The notes: generated by a model from the letters alone, not told the origin. Numbered from the stretch's first letter, positions 1 to 11,633 are shown. The stretch is 40,701 bases of DNA from Jeotgalicoccus psychrophilus DSM 19085 (GCF_000425845.1 NZ_KE384465.1:1-40701), one strand, 5' to 3'. Translations and numbers: made by a program.

Positions 1-57
1 CGTGTAAGTGTGGCAACACATTCAGCGGACAAATACTAATCCATCGATGACTTATTC
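1..57 (+). rRNA. 23S rRNA, 3' end (partial)
   Basis: The first bases match the conserved end of Firmicutes 23S rRNA: the TACTAAT element, then ATCGATGACTT, the usual last helix strand before the 23S-5S spacer. Most of the gene lies outside the window. The exact 3' end is uncertain by a few bases. The 5S gene follows about 85 bases downstream on the same strand, as expected for an rrn operon read left to right. Confidence 0.85.
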
Positions 58-142
58 AAATGTAACATCAGAAATTAAAAGAGTGCGTTCACTCTTCTCG
101 ATACTTCTATCCGGTTTTGAATGTATATACATTCACTAATAG

Positions 143-257
143 TCTGGCGGCGATGGCGGAGAGGCCACACCTGTTCCCATGTCGAACACAGCAGTTAAGC
201 TCTCCAGCGCCGATGGTAGTTGGACTGACGTCCCGCAAGAGTAGGACGCTGCCAGGC
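143..257 (+). rRNA. rrf: 5S rRNA
   Basis: It carries the diagnostic 5S internal segments CACACCTGTTCCCAT, GAACACAG.AGTTAAGC and CGATGGTAGT. The ends pair as helix I (CTGGC at 144-148 with GCCAG at 251-255). The length of about 115 nt is usual for Firmicutes. It is the last gene of the rrn operon, followed by a strong terminator. The maturase RnmV, which trims 5S precursors in Gram-positives, is encoded at 9852-10406. Confidence 0.96.
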
Positions 258-298
258 GATTACATAAGATTTACAAAATGGATGCGATGAGCCGCATT

Positions 299-324
299 GA
301 GACCTTTCGAGGTCTCTTTTTTTT
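299..324 (+). terminator. rRNA operon terminator
   Basis: A perfect 7-bp stem (GAGACCT with AGGTCTC) around a TTCG tetraloop is followed by eight T residues. This is a textbook intrinsic terminator and closes the rRNA transcript. Confidence 0.95.
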
Positions 325-373
325 GTTCTTTTTTATATAGTATAATAACGGTATAACTTTAATGGAGGTATAT

Positions 374-1614
374 ATGTCTCTTATTAATAAATTAAAAGGA
401 CTTCATAGTGAAGGTATTATATCAATGCATGTACCGGGGCATAAAAATAATACAATTGGAAAGCTGACAGATATAATTAAGCCGGAATATGACTTAACTG
501 AAATACCGGGGCTTGATGATTTGCATGATCCTGCTGAGATATTGAAAGAACTCAATGACAAGCTGTCATTAAAACGAGAAGGATATTATGCACAAGCAAT
601 GGTGAACGGAACAACAAATGGGATCATCTCCAGTATCTATGCACTGAATGAAACTGTAAGTCATTTTTACATTGTCGGAGAAGCACATAAGTCTGTATAT
701 CACGGAGTCTCATTAGTGAATGCATCCTACAGTATTATTTCTATAGAAGAACTTTATAAAGTTAAGGTGAAGAATACATGTGTAATATTCACATCTCCCT
801 CATACACAGGGACTCTTGTTAAGAATATAGGAGAGCATATAAATTTTATCAGAAATAATAAAGCTTTTAGTATTATAGATGCAGCGCACGGTGCACATTT
901 ATCTATTACAGAGAACTTTAAGGAATCTCTGCTGACATCAGAGGCGGATGCAGTAATTGAGTCATATCACAAAATGCTCCCCGCATTGACGATGGCATCA
1001 GTTTTGTTTACTAAAGACTTAGATTTGCACCAGCGTATTATGCATTACATTAATCAGTTTGAAACATCGAGTCCGTCTTATCTTGTACTGGCATCTATTG
1101 AATATGCACAGGAGTTTTATAACAATTATGATGACACTGTGTTCTTTAAAAAAAGAACAGTTTTAATTAATCATCTGAAAGAGTACGGGATTAAGGTGGC
1201 TGAACCGGATGATCCTGGAAAACTCATGTTGACGTCATCAAAGGGCCCGTATAACCTTGAACGCAGTTTAAGGGATGAAGGTATATATTCGGAGATGGTT
1301 ACAGAAGAAGGTGTGCTGTGGTGCTTGCCGCTGTGGCACGAAGATGACAGCTATCCTTTTAAAGAACTGCTCGATAAAATTACAAAATTAACGCCGGCAG
1401 CAGACAATACTGCCGAGATTAAAAATATCGCTGTCCTCGAAGGTAAGATATGTCTTGAAAATATCGTACCTTATCCACCGGGAGTACCACTTGTATTAAA
1501 AGGAAATGTGATTACCAGCGGGGATATTAAAAGGATAAAGCACTATCAAGTTAATCATGTTAAAATAGAGGGTATAGATTACAACATCAATTATTATATG
1601 AATGAGGCAGAATT

Positions 1615-1618
<4 letters not shown>
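374..1618 (+). CDS. Orn/Lys/Arg decarboxylase family protein (YaaO-like)
   Basis: This is a PLP-dependent fold-type I protein of the ornithine/lysine/arginine decarboxylase group, 414 aa from ATG 374. An earlier in-frame ATG at 362 contains the Shine-Dalgarno GGAGG (364-368), so 374 is chosen. Visible motifs are HVPGHK near the N-terminus, NGTTNG (cofactor phosphate region), IIDAAHGAH (the Asp contacts the PLP nitrogen) and SYHKMLPALT with the Schiff-base Lys at about residue 200. The C-terminal PYPPGVP motif of the family is present. It is shorter than B. subtilis YaaO (about 480 aa by recall). As in B. subtilis it sits directly upstream of tmk, overlapping it by 4 bases (ATGA). The substrate cannot be read from the sequence. 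A TATAAT at 341-346 may be the -10 of its promoter, but no good -35 is visible. Confidence 0.85.
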
Positions 1619-2573
<955 letters not shown>

Positions 2574-2574
2574 G

Positions 2575-3480
2575 ATGAATAACAGTATTGTAGAGAAACA
2601 ATTATTAAAAATTATCGAGAACAATAAGCTGAGTCATACTTATATGTTCGAAGGTGATGCAATAGAAACATTGCGCAAATACAGCAAATTTTTTGCGCTG
2701 CATATTTTCGGCAGCAATACACGTAATGAGATGCTGATAGATTCAGGCAATCATCCGGATTTATATTATTTATCGACAGCTGAAAACACGATTAAGAAAG
2801 AAGAAATCGAACAGCTGGTCCGCCAGATGAACCAGAAACCAATAGAGTCTGATTACAAAGTGTATATTATTGAGCAGTTTGAAAAGCTGACTCCGCAAGC
2901 CGAAAACAGTATACTCAAATTTTTAGAAGAACCGCCTGAAAAAACAATAGCAATTTTATTAACGATTAATAAAAGCGGCATACTGCCTACGATTCATTCG
3001 AGAAGCCAGCATATCCATATCCAGGGAGAAGACGGTGACCGTGAGGATTCACTGCCTAACTTAAGTGAAGCTGAAACTAAAACCGTCAATGCTCTTGCAC
3101 TGAACGCGCATCACGTCAATGAGATGGCTGATAAATTCAGTGAGATGCGGAATGAAGCAATGAGCTTCGGGACGCGCTGGATACATAATCATCCGCTTGT
3201 TTTAATCGATGCAAAAAAGTTAGTCGATATTTGTGATGATCGAAAAGACTATGAAATGATGCTGCAGCTCCTTGCCGGATTTATCCGTCAGGCACTGCAT
3301 AAGACTATCGGTCTGGATAATTTTAAACCGTTCGAAACACCAATGCCGACAGGTAATGATGTCAATACGGTTAAATTGACACGGATGCTCGAAGAGATTC
3401 AAAAAGCGAACCAGCTGCTATCATTTAACGTTAATCCAATGCTTGTTTTTGAAGGTATGGTCATAGGTGCGAAAGGTTGA
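2575..3480 (+). CDS. holB: DNA polymerase III delta' subunit
   Basis: This is a clamp-loader subunit, 301 aa, identified from the AAA+ core (EQFEKLTPQAENSILKFLEEPPE, given here in parts: QAENSILKFLEEPPEKT near residue 110) and its position between darA and ricT. It is degenerate. The region where a Walker A would lie reads FEGDAIETLRKYS (residues 25-37) with no GxxGxGK. No zinc-binding cysteine cluster follows, and the usual SRC motif reads SRS (IHSRSQ). Delta' is normally the non-ATPase stator, so loss of nucleotide binding is tolerated. The start is one base after the darA stop with only a weak ribosome site, which suggests coupling. Confidence 0.9.
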   Translation: MNNSIVEKQLLKIIENNKLSHTYMFEGDAIETLRKYSKFFALHIFGSNTRNEMLIDSGNHPDLYYLSTAENTIKKEEIEQLVRQMNQKPIESDYKVYIIEQFEKLTPQAENSILKFLEEPPEKTIAILLTINKSGILPTIHSRSQHIHIQGEDGDREDSLPNLSEAETKTVNALALNAHHVNEMADKFSEMRNEAMSFGTRWIHNHPLVLIDAKKLVDICDDRKDYEMMLQLLAGFIRQALHKTIGLDNFKPFETPMPTGNDVNTVKLTRMLEEIQKANQLLSFNVNPMLVFEGMVIGAKG

Positions 3481-3489
3481 TGAATAAAT

Positions 3490-4299
3490 ATGCTTAAAAT
3501 CATCAAGGTCACGCAACTTGATTATTACGATAATCTGTACATCACATGCAGTGATGATTCCATAGAACGCGGCGATTATATTGTCGGAGAAACAAAAAGA
3601 GGCCTCGAACTGCTAAACGTAGTGAAAGGAACTTATGAAATTCCAAAAGACAATATTGTTGAACCCGATGGTAAATTTCTTCGTCTGGCAACTGAAGAAG
3701 ACTTAATGAAATTTAAAGCGAATGAAGATAAATCTGAAACTGCAATGGAGTTTTGTGCCAATGCGATTAAAGATGAAAAACTTGATATGAATCTGGTGAA
3801 TGCTAAATTCACTCTCGATATGAAGAAACTCATTTTTAACTTTACTGCAGATGACAGAGTAGACTTCAGATCGCTTGTCAGAATACTTGCGACACGTTTT
3901 AAAACACGTATCGAACTGCGTCAGATTGGTGTCAGGGATGAAGCGAAGTATCTGGGCGGGATTGGTCCCTGCGGCCGTGCCCACTGCTGTTCAACGTTTT
4001 TAGGAGACTTTGTACCAGTAAGTATCCAAATGGCGAAGAACCAGGATTTATCGCTTTCTCCAAGTAAAATATCAGGAGCATGCGGACGACTGATGTGCTG
4101 CTTAAATTACGAAGACGAATATTACGAAGATGCACGTATAAAACTGCCTGATGTCGGTGCGAAAGTAAAAACACCGGCGGGTATCGGCAAAGTAATCGGT
4201 ATTAACATACTGGATCTTGCTGTCAGAGTTAAAGGTTCAGACGATTATATTGAAGAGTACGGAGAAGAAGATATTGATAAACTAGAGGTTGTGAATTAA
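3490..4299 (+). CDS. ricT: PSP1-domain protein RicT (YaaT)
   Basis: This is the RicT/YaaT stage 0 sporulation-type protein, 269 aa. In B. subtilis it forms the iron-sulphur Ric complex with RicA and RicF and works with RNase Y in mRNA processing. The PSP1 domain covers roughly residues 50-230. It contains the conserved cysteines 161, 166 and 167 (GPCGRAHCC) and 198, 203 and 204 (ACGRLMCC). In B. subtilis some of these ligate the cluster. A GAAAGG Shine-Dalgarno lies at the end of holB. It is conserved in non-sporulating cocci, so the role here is more likely RNA maturation than sporulation. Confidence 0.95.
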   Translation: MLKIIKVTQLDYYDNLYITCSDDSIERGDYIVGETKRGLELLNVVKGTYEIPKDNIVEPDGKFLRLATEEDLMKFKANEDKSETAMEFCANAIKDEKLDMNLVNAKFTLDMKKLIFNFTADDRVDFRSLVRILATRFKTRIELRQIGVRDEAKYLGGIGPCGRAHCCSTFLGDFVPVSIQMAKNQDLSLSPSKISGACGRLMCCLNYEDEYYEDARIKLPDVGAKVKTPAGIGKVIGINILDLAVRVKGSDDYIEEYGEEDIDKLEVVN

Positions 4300-4610
4300 T
4301 GGATCGTGAAAAACTGTTCCTCCATATTCAGCAGCTTGAACGCAACATCAAAATGATGGATGAAGAAGTGCAGACACTGAAAGAACTTACCGTAAAACTG
4401 GTCGAAGAAAATGTCAGTTTGGAACTTGAAAAAGAAAATTATGAGCAGCTTTTAAATGATAAAGAAACAGCAGATTCACCATTTAAGGAAAACTCATTAA
4501 AAAGTTTATACGATGAAGGATTTCATGTATGCAGCATTCATTTTGGTACACACAGGCACGGAGACGACTGTTTATTCTGCCAGGCATTTTTTAATGAAAG
4601 ACAAAGTTAA
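4299..4610 (+). CDS. yabA: Replication initiation control protein YabA
   Basis: YabA bridges DnaA and the DnaN sliding clamp and restrains re-initiation. The 103-aa protein has an N-terminal leucine-rich coiled coil (about residues 1-55, the tetramerisation part) and a C-terminal zinc module formed by H76, C78, C91 and C94 (HVCSIHFG and DCLFC). It is a little shorter than B. subtilis YabA (119 aa) because the linker is reduced. The start codon overlaps the ricT stop by one base. Confidence 0.95.
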   Translation: MDREKLFLHIQQLERNIKMMDEEVQTLKELTVKLVEENVSLELEKENYEQLLNDKETADSPFKENSLKSLYDEGFHVCSIHFGTHRHGDDCLFCQAFFNERQS

Positions 4611-4636
4611 AGCAGCGATCAGCTGCTTTTCTTTTT
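4609..4636 (+). terminator. Intrinsic terminator inside the operon (after yabA)
   Basis: A perfect 8-bp stem AAAGCAGC / GCTGCTTT with the loop GATCA starts at the yabA stop codon and runs into TCTTTTT. The next gene begins only 12 bases later with its ribosome site adjoining the T-run, so this is likely a partial terminator that lowers expression of yabB, yazA and rsmI. Confidence 0.75.
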
Positions 4637-4648
4637 GGAGTGAAATCA

Positions 4649-5389
4649 ATGTTAAAACCACATGAACGGATAGACGAACTGTACAGGGAAAATATGCGTA
4701 TTATTCAAAGCAGTGAAACTTTTTCATTTTCCGTCGATGCACTGCTGCTCGGCAATTTTGTGAAAGTAAATAAACGCGATAATAAAATTATGGATTTGTG
4801 CAGCGGAAACGGAATTATTCCTTTGCTGCTATCTCATCGCGTGAATCAGCTGATCGATGCTGTTGAAATACAGGGTGTGCTCGTTGATATGGCGGAGCGC
4901 AGCATTCAAATGAATGAAAAGACGAACCAGATTACAATGTATAATCTTGATATTAAAGCGCTTAAAACTTCCATGGAACATTCTTCGTATGATGTGATTA
5001 CAGTTAATCCGCCTTATTTTACAAGCAACCAGCCGTTAAAAGATAAAGGGCATCAGAGTATCGCAAGACATGAACTGCATATTGATTTAAAAGGTATCGT
5101 CGAGGCATGCCGTTATTTAATAACGAACAAAGGACGACTGTATATGGTCCACCGTGCAGAACGCAGCGCTGAAGTGTTTACTGAGCTGCATAACCATGGA
5201 TTCAGAGTCAGGCGGGTGCAGTATGTCTATAATGATATAAACAGTAAAAATGCGATGTTTATCGTGCTGGAAGCAATATTTAATTCAAATGCTTACGCCG
5301 ATATACTGCCTCCGTTTTATATTTATAATGCGGATAAAACTTATTCGGATGAAATGCTTGAGGTGTATTACGGTGACGACAGAGGATAA
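4649..5389 (+). CDS. yabB: tRNA1(Val) (adenine(37)-N6)-methyltransferase-like, YabB/TrmN6
   Basis: A SAM-dependent N6-adenine methyltransferase of about 246 aa. The SAM loop is MDLCSGNGIIPLL and the catalytic NPPY motif is VNPPYF. The start at ATG 4649 is taken because the Shine-Dalgarno TTGGAGTG (4635-4642) precedes it; a GTG at 4640 lies inside that site. The family modifies A37 of tRNA1(Val) in E. coli; the Gram-positive YabB substrate is inferred from that. It overlaps yazA by 17 bases and keeps the order yabB-yazA-rsmI seen in Bacillus and Staphylococcus. Confidence 0.92.
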   Translation: MLKPHERIDELYRENMRIIQSSETFSFSVDALLLGNFVKVNKRDNKIMDLCSGNGIIPLLLSHRVNQLIDAVEIQGVLVDMAERSIQMNEKTNQITMYNLDIKALKTSMEHSSYDVITVNPPYFTSNQPLKDKGHQSIARHELHIDLKGIVEACRYLITNKGRLYMVHRAERSAEVFTELHNHGFRVRRVQYVYNDINSKNAMFIVLEAIFNSNAYADILPPFYIYNADKTYSDEMLEVYYGDDRG

Positions 5390-5630
5390 GAGATATTATG
5401 TCTATATTATCGAATGCAGCGACAACAGCCTGTATACTGGCTATACAACGGATATAGATGCGCGCATAACAACGCACAATGAAGGCCTTGGTGCGAAATA
5501 CACACGTGGCAGACTTCCTGTCTCGCTGCGTTACATAGAAGTATTTGATTCAAAAAGCGGCGCGCTGAAACGTGAGTATGCGATTAAGCAGCTGACTAAA
5601 AAACAGAAATTATCATTAATTGGAGGATAA
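5373..5630 (+). CDS. yazA: GIY-YIG nuclease-superfamily protein YazA (UPF0213)
   Basis: A small single-domain GIY-YIG protein, 85 aa from GTG 5373. The start is supported by GAGGT at 5360-5364, eight bases upstream, and by the family length; the longer reading frame back to 5250 is only overlap with yabB. The two signature strands read YYVYII and LYTGYT, followed by an Arg (DIDARI) and the conserved KYTRGRLP. Family members are suspected structure-specific nucleases but have no settled function. Confidence 0.9.
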   Translation: MTTEDKRYYVYIIECSDNSLYTGYTTDIDARITTHNEGLGAKYTRGRLPVSLRYIEVFDSKSGALKREYAIKQLTKKQKLSLIGG

Positions 5631-5632
5631 TA

Positions 5633-6445
5633 ATGTTATATATTACCGGGACGCCGATAGGCAATTTAGATGATATGTCATACAGAGCGATAAAAACGCT
5701 TAAAGAAGCTGATGTAATTCTTTGCGAAGATACACGAATCACACGTAAATTAACAACTCACTTCGAGATTGATACACCGCTTAAAAGTTATCATGATTTT
5801 AATAAAGAAGAAGTGACGGAATCTATTATAGAAGATATCCAGAATGGTAAAACTTATGCACTTGTGACCGATGCGGGCATGCCCGTAATATCAGATCCCG
5901 GTTTTGAACTCGTCAGCCGCATGCAGGATGAAAACCTGCCTTACAGCGTTATTCCTGCAGCTTCTGCTTTTACGATGGCACTTGTCGCGAGCGGAATCGC
6001 CAGCTACGAATTTACGTACTTTGGATTTCTGCCGAAGAGTTCATCTAAACAAAGAGAGAAACTATCTGAAATAATGCATCATAAATTTACAGCAGTGCTG
6101 TATGAATCACCGCACAGAATGAAAAATCTGATGACGGAAATAAGTAACATCGACAGCAGCAGAATCGTCAGTGTATCGAGAGAAATCACGAAGAAATTTG
6201 AGCAGCATGTCAGAGGCACAGCTGATGAATTATTATCAAAACTGGATAATGATATTCCATTAAAAGGTGAATTTGTCGTAGTTATAGATAGATATGAAGA
6301 AGAACAAGCTGAATTTACCGGTACGCCTAAAGAGCATGTGACCGAACTTGTAGAAGAGGGCATGCGCCCAAAAGATGCAATAAAACTCGTCGCGGAACTG
6401 CGTGGGTTGAAAAAGCAGGAAGTGTACGATGTGTTTCATAAATAA
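5633..6445 (+). CDS. rsmI: 16S rRNA (cytidine(1402)-2'-O)-methyltransferase
   Basis: RsmI 2'-O-methylates C1402 in the decoding centre. The 270-aa protein starts with YITGTPIGNLDDMSYRAI, the signature of this tetrapyrrole-methylase-fold family, and has CEDTR and VTDAGMPVISDPG, which line the SAM pocket. The Shine-Dalgarno GGAGG lies at the yazA stop. It is the last gene of the operon; a convergent terminator separates it from abrB. Confidence 0.97.
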   Translation: MLYITGTPIGNLDDMSYRAIKTLKEADVILCEDTRITRKLTTHFEIDTPLKSYHDFNKEEVTESIIEDIQNGKTYALVTDAGMPVISDPGFELVSRMQDENLPYSVIPAASAFTMALVASGIASYEFTYFGFLPKSSSKQREKLSEIMHHKFTAVLYESPHRMKNLMTEISNIDSSRIVSVSREITKKFEQHVRGTADELLSKLDNDIPLKGEFVVVIDRYEEEQAEFTGTPKEHVTELVEEGMRPKDAIKLVAELRGLKKQEVYDVFHK

Positions 6446-6473
6446 AAAGCCATGAATGAAATATTCACGGCTT
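6441..6473 (-). terminator. Terminator between rsmI and abrB
   Basis: An 11-bp stem (AAGCCATGAAT with ATTCACGGCTT, one mismatch) lies between the two convergent genes. Reading the minus strand, the stem is followed by TTTATT, so it best serves abrB; it may also stop rsmI transcripts. Confidence 0.7.
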
Positions 6474-6484
6474 AATACATGCAA

Positions 6485-6763
6485 CTATTTATTAATTTTT
6501 CTTTGAATTTCTTTGATTAGCTGATCTGCGCCTTCTTTGCTGAGGACGATTTTACCATCAGCAAGTGACAAGTTGTCATCTGACACATCGCCGGTTACTG
6601 CACAAGTCATACGCGGCTGGTATTTTTTCAAAATAATTTTATCGTCATCTGTGAAAATCTCCAGTGCATCTTTGACTTCGATATCGAGTACGCGACGCAG
6701 TTCAATTGGAATAACAACGCGTCCAAGTTCGTCGACTTTACGCACAATTCCAGTAGATTTCAT
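6485..6763 (-). CDS. abrB: Transition-state regulator AbrB
   Basis: A 92-aa swapped-hairpin DNA-binding protein. The N-terminal STGIVRKVDELGRVVIPIEL is near-identical to B. subtilis AbrB, and the C-terminal multimerisation half keeps MTCAVTG with the conserved Cys and the ending LSKEGADQLIKEIQ. AbrB represses stationary-phase genes in Bacillus. It is monocistronic, and AGGAGG at 6772-6777 precedes the start on the minus strand. In B. subtilis abrB also sits between rsmI and metG and is controlled by Spo0A; whether Spo0A exists here cannot be seen from this window. Confidence 0.95.
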   Translation of the reverse strand: MKSTGIVRKVDELGRVVIPIELRRVLDIEVKDALEIFTDDDKIILKKYQPRMTCAVTGDVSDDNLSLADGKIVLSKEGADQLIKEIQRKINK

Positions 6764-6797
6764 TAGTGATTCCTCCTACATAGTTAACCAAAATATA

Positions 6798-6810
6798 ATG
6801 GATGATATCC
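6798..6810. repeat. Short palindrome upstream of abrB
   Basis: TGGAT-GAT-ATCCA is a perfect 5-bp inverted repeat about 35 bases upstream of the abrB start codon. A related TTGGATATTCAT follows near 6873. The site could be an operator, perhaps for AbrB itself, but AbrB targets lack a firm consensus, so this is only suggestive. Confidence 0.3.
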
Positions 6811-6892
6811 AACTCGTGAAATATAAAACAGCAGAAAACAAAAAATATAAGCTGTGAAACTATTGTCGGAAATTGGATATTCATGACTATAG

Positions 6893-8953
<2,061 letters not shown>

Positions 8954-8969
8954 ATCAAGGAGTGATTAT

Positions 8970-9734
8970 GTGTTAATCGATACACACGTACATCTGAATG
9001 CACAACAGTACGACGAAGATCTTGAAGAAGTTATTGCACGTGCACGTGAGAACGGTCTCGAGAAAATGGTCGTTATCGGCTGTGACCGTAAGTCGATTGA
9101 ACGCACGATGGAACTCATTGAAGCATACGATGATATTTACGGTGTTATCGGCTGGCATCCGGTAGATGCAATCGACTGTACCGACGAAGATCTCCAGTGG
9201 ATTGAAGAATTATCCGCTCATGAGAAAATTGTCGGCATTGGTGAAACCGGTCTGGATTACCACTGGGATAAATCACCGAAAGATGTGCAGAAAAAGTTAT
9301 TCAGACGTCAGCTGGCACTTGCTAAACGTGTCGGTCTGCCGATTATTATTCACAACCGTGAGTCGACGGAAGATTGTATGGAAATTCTGAAAGAGGAAAA
9401 TGCACATGAAATCGGCGGTATTATGCATGCGTTCAGTGCAGATGAAAAAACTGCCGATGAAATAATTGCTATGAACTTCTATGTATCGCTTGGCGGCCCT
9501 GTGACATTTAAAAATGCAAAACTGCCAAAAGACATGGCTGTTCATGTACCGCTCGACCGCTTACTGGTTGAAACGGATGCCCCTTATTTAACACCGCATC
9601 CATTCCGCGGTAGACGGAATGAACCGGCACATGTAAAACTGGTGGCCGAGAAAATTGCTGAGCTCCGCGGGATGAGTTATGAAGAACTTGCAAGTGCAAC
9701 GACAGAGAATGCAAAGAGATTATATAACATCTAA
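8970..9734 (+). CDS. tatD: TatD-family 3'-5' DNase / metal hydrolase
   Basis: A TIM-barrel metal-dependent hydrolase of 254 aa (YabD in B. subtilis). The metal ligands are visible as the DTHVH motif (H6, H8), GETGLDYH, IIHNRE, MHAFSA and VETDAPYLTP. TatD enzymes degrade DNA 3'-5' and act in repair and clearance of modified DNA ends. The start is GTG 8970, preceded by AAGGAGTG; an ATG two bases earlier would stop at once. It follows metG as in Bacillus and Staphylococcus. Confidence 0.95.
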   Translation: MLIDTHVHLNAQQYDEDLEEVIARARENGLEKMVVIGCDRKSIERTMELIEAYDDIYGVIGWHPVDAIDCTDEDLQWIEELSAHEKIVGIGETGLDYHWDKSPKDVQKKLFRRQLALAKRVGLPIIIHNRESTEDCMEILKEENAHEIGGIMHAFSADEKTADEIIAMNFYVSLGGPVTFKNAKLPKDMAVHVPLDRLLVETDAPYLTPHPFRGRRNEPAHVKLVAEKIAELRGMSYEELASATTENAKRLYNI

Positions 9735-9738
9735 AATG

Positions 9739-9782
9739 AAAGTGTTTCACTTTGACTTTGGTTGAGGTGAAGCACTTTTTTT
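9739..9782 (+). terminator. Terminator after tatD
   Basis: A 12-bp stem (AAAGTGTTTCAC with GTGAAGCACTTT, one G-U pair) with a 16-base loop, followed by a T-run at 9776-9782, ends the metG-tatD transcript. Confidence 0.8.
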
Positions 9783-9851
9783 GTCGTCTTCGAAGATAAG
9801 AAATATAAAAATATGGTATGATACTTAACGAGGTATATGAGGTGAAGATGT

Positions 9852-10406
9852 ATGGAAAAACCTGTGATTAAAGAAATTATTGTCGTTGAAGGCAGAGATG
9901 ATACACGCAGATTAAAAGAAGCGGTTGTCTGTGAAACGATTGAAACGAACGGATCTGCAATTAATGAACGGACACTGGAAGAAATTGAAGTTGCGTTAAA
10001 CACACGCGGCGCAATTATTTTTACAGATCCTGATTTCCCCGGCCATAAAATAAGAAATACGATTATTGAACGTTTCCCTAATATTAAAGAGGCGTTTTTG
10101 CCAAAACATAAAGCGCTCGGGCATAATAGTGTCGGCGTAGAGCATGCCCGTCTTGACGATATCAGAGCAGCACTCGAAAACTGCCAGACGAGCCAGCAAA
10201 TCGAAGAAGAACTGATTACAATTCAGGATATGCAGTATTTACGCTTATCCGGTAATGCCGCCGCCAAAGAGCGCCGTGAGTATTTAACGGAACAGCTGAA
10301 TATCGGTTATGCAAACGCAACACAGCTGCGTAAAAAACTGAATCGTTACAGTATCTCACCTGAAAAAGTTGCAGAAATATTAAATGAGCTGGAAGTGAAT
10401 AAGTGA
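9852..10406 (+). CDS. rnmV: Ribonuclease M5 (5S rRNA maturase)
   Basis: A Toprim-domain nuclease of 184 aa that cuts both ends of the 5S rRNA precursor, with ribosomal protein L18 as cofactor. The Toprim glutamate is in [10 protein letters not shown] (residues 9-18) and the DxD motif is [13 protein letters not shown] 9852 has GAGGTGAAG upstream. It overlaps rsmA by one base, and the pair is conserved in Firmicutes. TATGAT at 9817-9822 preceded by GG could be a -10, but no clear -35 is visible. Confidence 0.96.
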   Translation: MEKPVIKEIIVVEGRDDTRRLKEAVVCETIETNGSAINERTLEEIEVALNTRGAIIFTDPDFPGHKIRNTIIERFPNIKEAFLPKHKALGHNSVGVEHARLDDIRAALENCQTSQQIEEELITIQDMQYLRLSGNAAAKERREYLTEQLNIGYANATQLRKKLNRYSISPEKVAEILNELEVNK

Positions 10407-11290
10407 TGAAACATATTTCCACTGTAGGACGTACTAAAGAAATACTCGATAAACACCATTTTAAATTTAAGAAAAGTCTCGGACAAAACTTTTTAATCGA
10501 TTCCAACGTCATTAAAGAAGTTATTCATAAAGCGGATATTAATGAAAATACAGGAGTTATCGAAGTTGGCCCGGGAATTGGCTCACTGACGGAGCACCTC
10601 GCAATCAGTGCGAAAAAAGTACTGGCTTTTGAAATTGATCAGCGTTTGATTCCTGTACTCGATGATACGTTAAGTGCATACGACAATGTTAAAGTAATCA
10701 ATGAGGATATACTGGAAGCAGATGTTCCGGCCCGGATAAAAGAATATTTGAGCGATTGCGATGATATCGTTGTTGTAGCGAACCTGCCGTATTACATTAC
10801 GACACCAATACTGATGAATTTCCTGACTGCGCATTTACCAATCTCACGTTATTATGTAATGATGCAGAAAGAAGTCGGAGAACGTATCAGCGCATCACCG
10901 AATTCTAAGGCGTACGGTTCTTTATCGATTGCGATTGATTATTATACTGAAGCTAAAACCGTGCAGAATGTACCGAGAACAGTATTCATGCCTCCCCCGA
11001 ACGTCGATTCTATTATCGTTGAGCTGAAGACTCGGCCCGAAAGAAAAATTGAAGTGGATGATGAAGACACTTTCTTCAAATTAACAAGAGGTGCTTTTAT
11101 CCACCGGCGTAAAACGATTTTAAATAATTATCAGACGCTGTTTGCTGATGGAAAACAAAGGAAAGATGATATCAGAGCGCTGTTTGAAGAGGCTGGTATT
11201 GAGCCTGTCCGCCGCGGTGAAAGTTTATCGCTTGAAGATTATAAAGAAATTTACGATGCTTTCAAGAAAAGCGACTTGGATTTCGCTTAA
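10406..11290 (+). CDS. rsmA: 16S rRNA A1518/A1519 dimethyltransferase (KsgA)
   Basis: It dimethylates two adjacent adenines in helix 45 during 30S assembly; loss gives kasugamycin resistance. About 294 aa, with [11 protein letters not shown], the SAM motif [15 protein letters not shown] and the catalytic [13 protein letters not shown] 10406 overlaps the rnmV stop as TGATG; a GTG one codon earlier is possible but less likely. It is coupled to rnmV, so two rRNA-processing enzymes share a transcript. Confidence 0.97.
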   Translation: MKHISTVGRTKEILDKHHFKFKKSLGQNFLIDSNVIKEVIHKADINENTGVIEVGPGIGSLTEHLAISAKKVLAFEIDQRLIPVLDDTLSAYDNVKVINEDILEADVPARIKEYLSDCDDIVVVANLPYYITTPILMNFLTAHLPISRYYVMMQKEVGERISASPNSKAYGSLSIAIDYYTEAKTVQNVPRTVFMPPPNVDSIIVELKTRPERKIEVDDEDTFFKLTRGAFIHRRKTILNNYQTLFADGKQRKDDIRALFEEAGIEPVRRGESLSLEDYKEIYDAFKKSDLDFA

Positions 11291-11314
11291 AAATATTCAG
11301 AAATTGGCTAATTT

Positions 11315-11343
11315 TTGACAGAATTATGTAAACTTGCTATAAT
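11315..11343 (+). promoter_or_regulatory. Consensus sigma-A promoter of veg
   Basis: TTGACA (11315-11320), a 17-base spacer and TATAAT (11338-11343) give a perfect match to the housekeeping consensus. This agrees with the strong veg promoter of B. subtilis. Transcription would start near 11350, so an in-frame TTG at 11315 is part of the promoter, not the gene. Confidence 0.92.
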
Positions 11344-11365
11344 GGACTTAGTGAGGTGGGGTATA

Positions 11366-11632
11366 ATGCCAAAAACATTAATCGACATCAAAAAGATTCT
11401 TGATTGTCAGTTAGGAAATCCATGTGTACTTCGTGCAAACGGAGGCCGCAAGAAGTTGATTGAAAGAAAAGGTATTTTAAGAGAAACATATCCATCGATT
11501 TTCGTAGTCGAGCTAGATCAAGACGAGCATAATTTTGAGCGTGTATCTTATACATACACAGATGTACTTACATCAAATGTAGAGGTAACTTTCTATAACG
11601 ACGATTTTACAGAAGAATTTTTAATTCAATAA
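11366..11632 (+). CDS. veg: Veg protein
   Basis: An 88-aa protein of the Veg family, starting [12 protein letters not shown] and containing the conserved [14 protein letters not shown]. In B. subtilis Veg is abundant, stimulates biofilm matrix gene expression and has been linked to SinR control; the biochemical mechanism is not settled. The start ATG 11366 follows GAGGTGGGG. It is monocistronic between a consensus promoter and a strong terminator, which suggests high expression. Confidence 0.95.
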   Translation: MPKTLIDIKKILDCQLGNPCVLRANGGRKKLIERKGILRETYPSIFVVELDQDEHNFERVSYTYTDVLTSNVEVTFYNDDFTEEFLIQ

Positions 11633-11633
11633 C

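Noticed and set aside
258-298. tRNA gene between 5S rRNA and terminator
   Set aside because: The 41 bases are too short and contain no T-loop or acceptor pairing.
5250-5372. N-terminal extension of yazA
   Set aside because: The extra codons only re-read yabB in another frame; the GIY-YIG domain and ribosome site fit the GTG at 5373.
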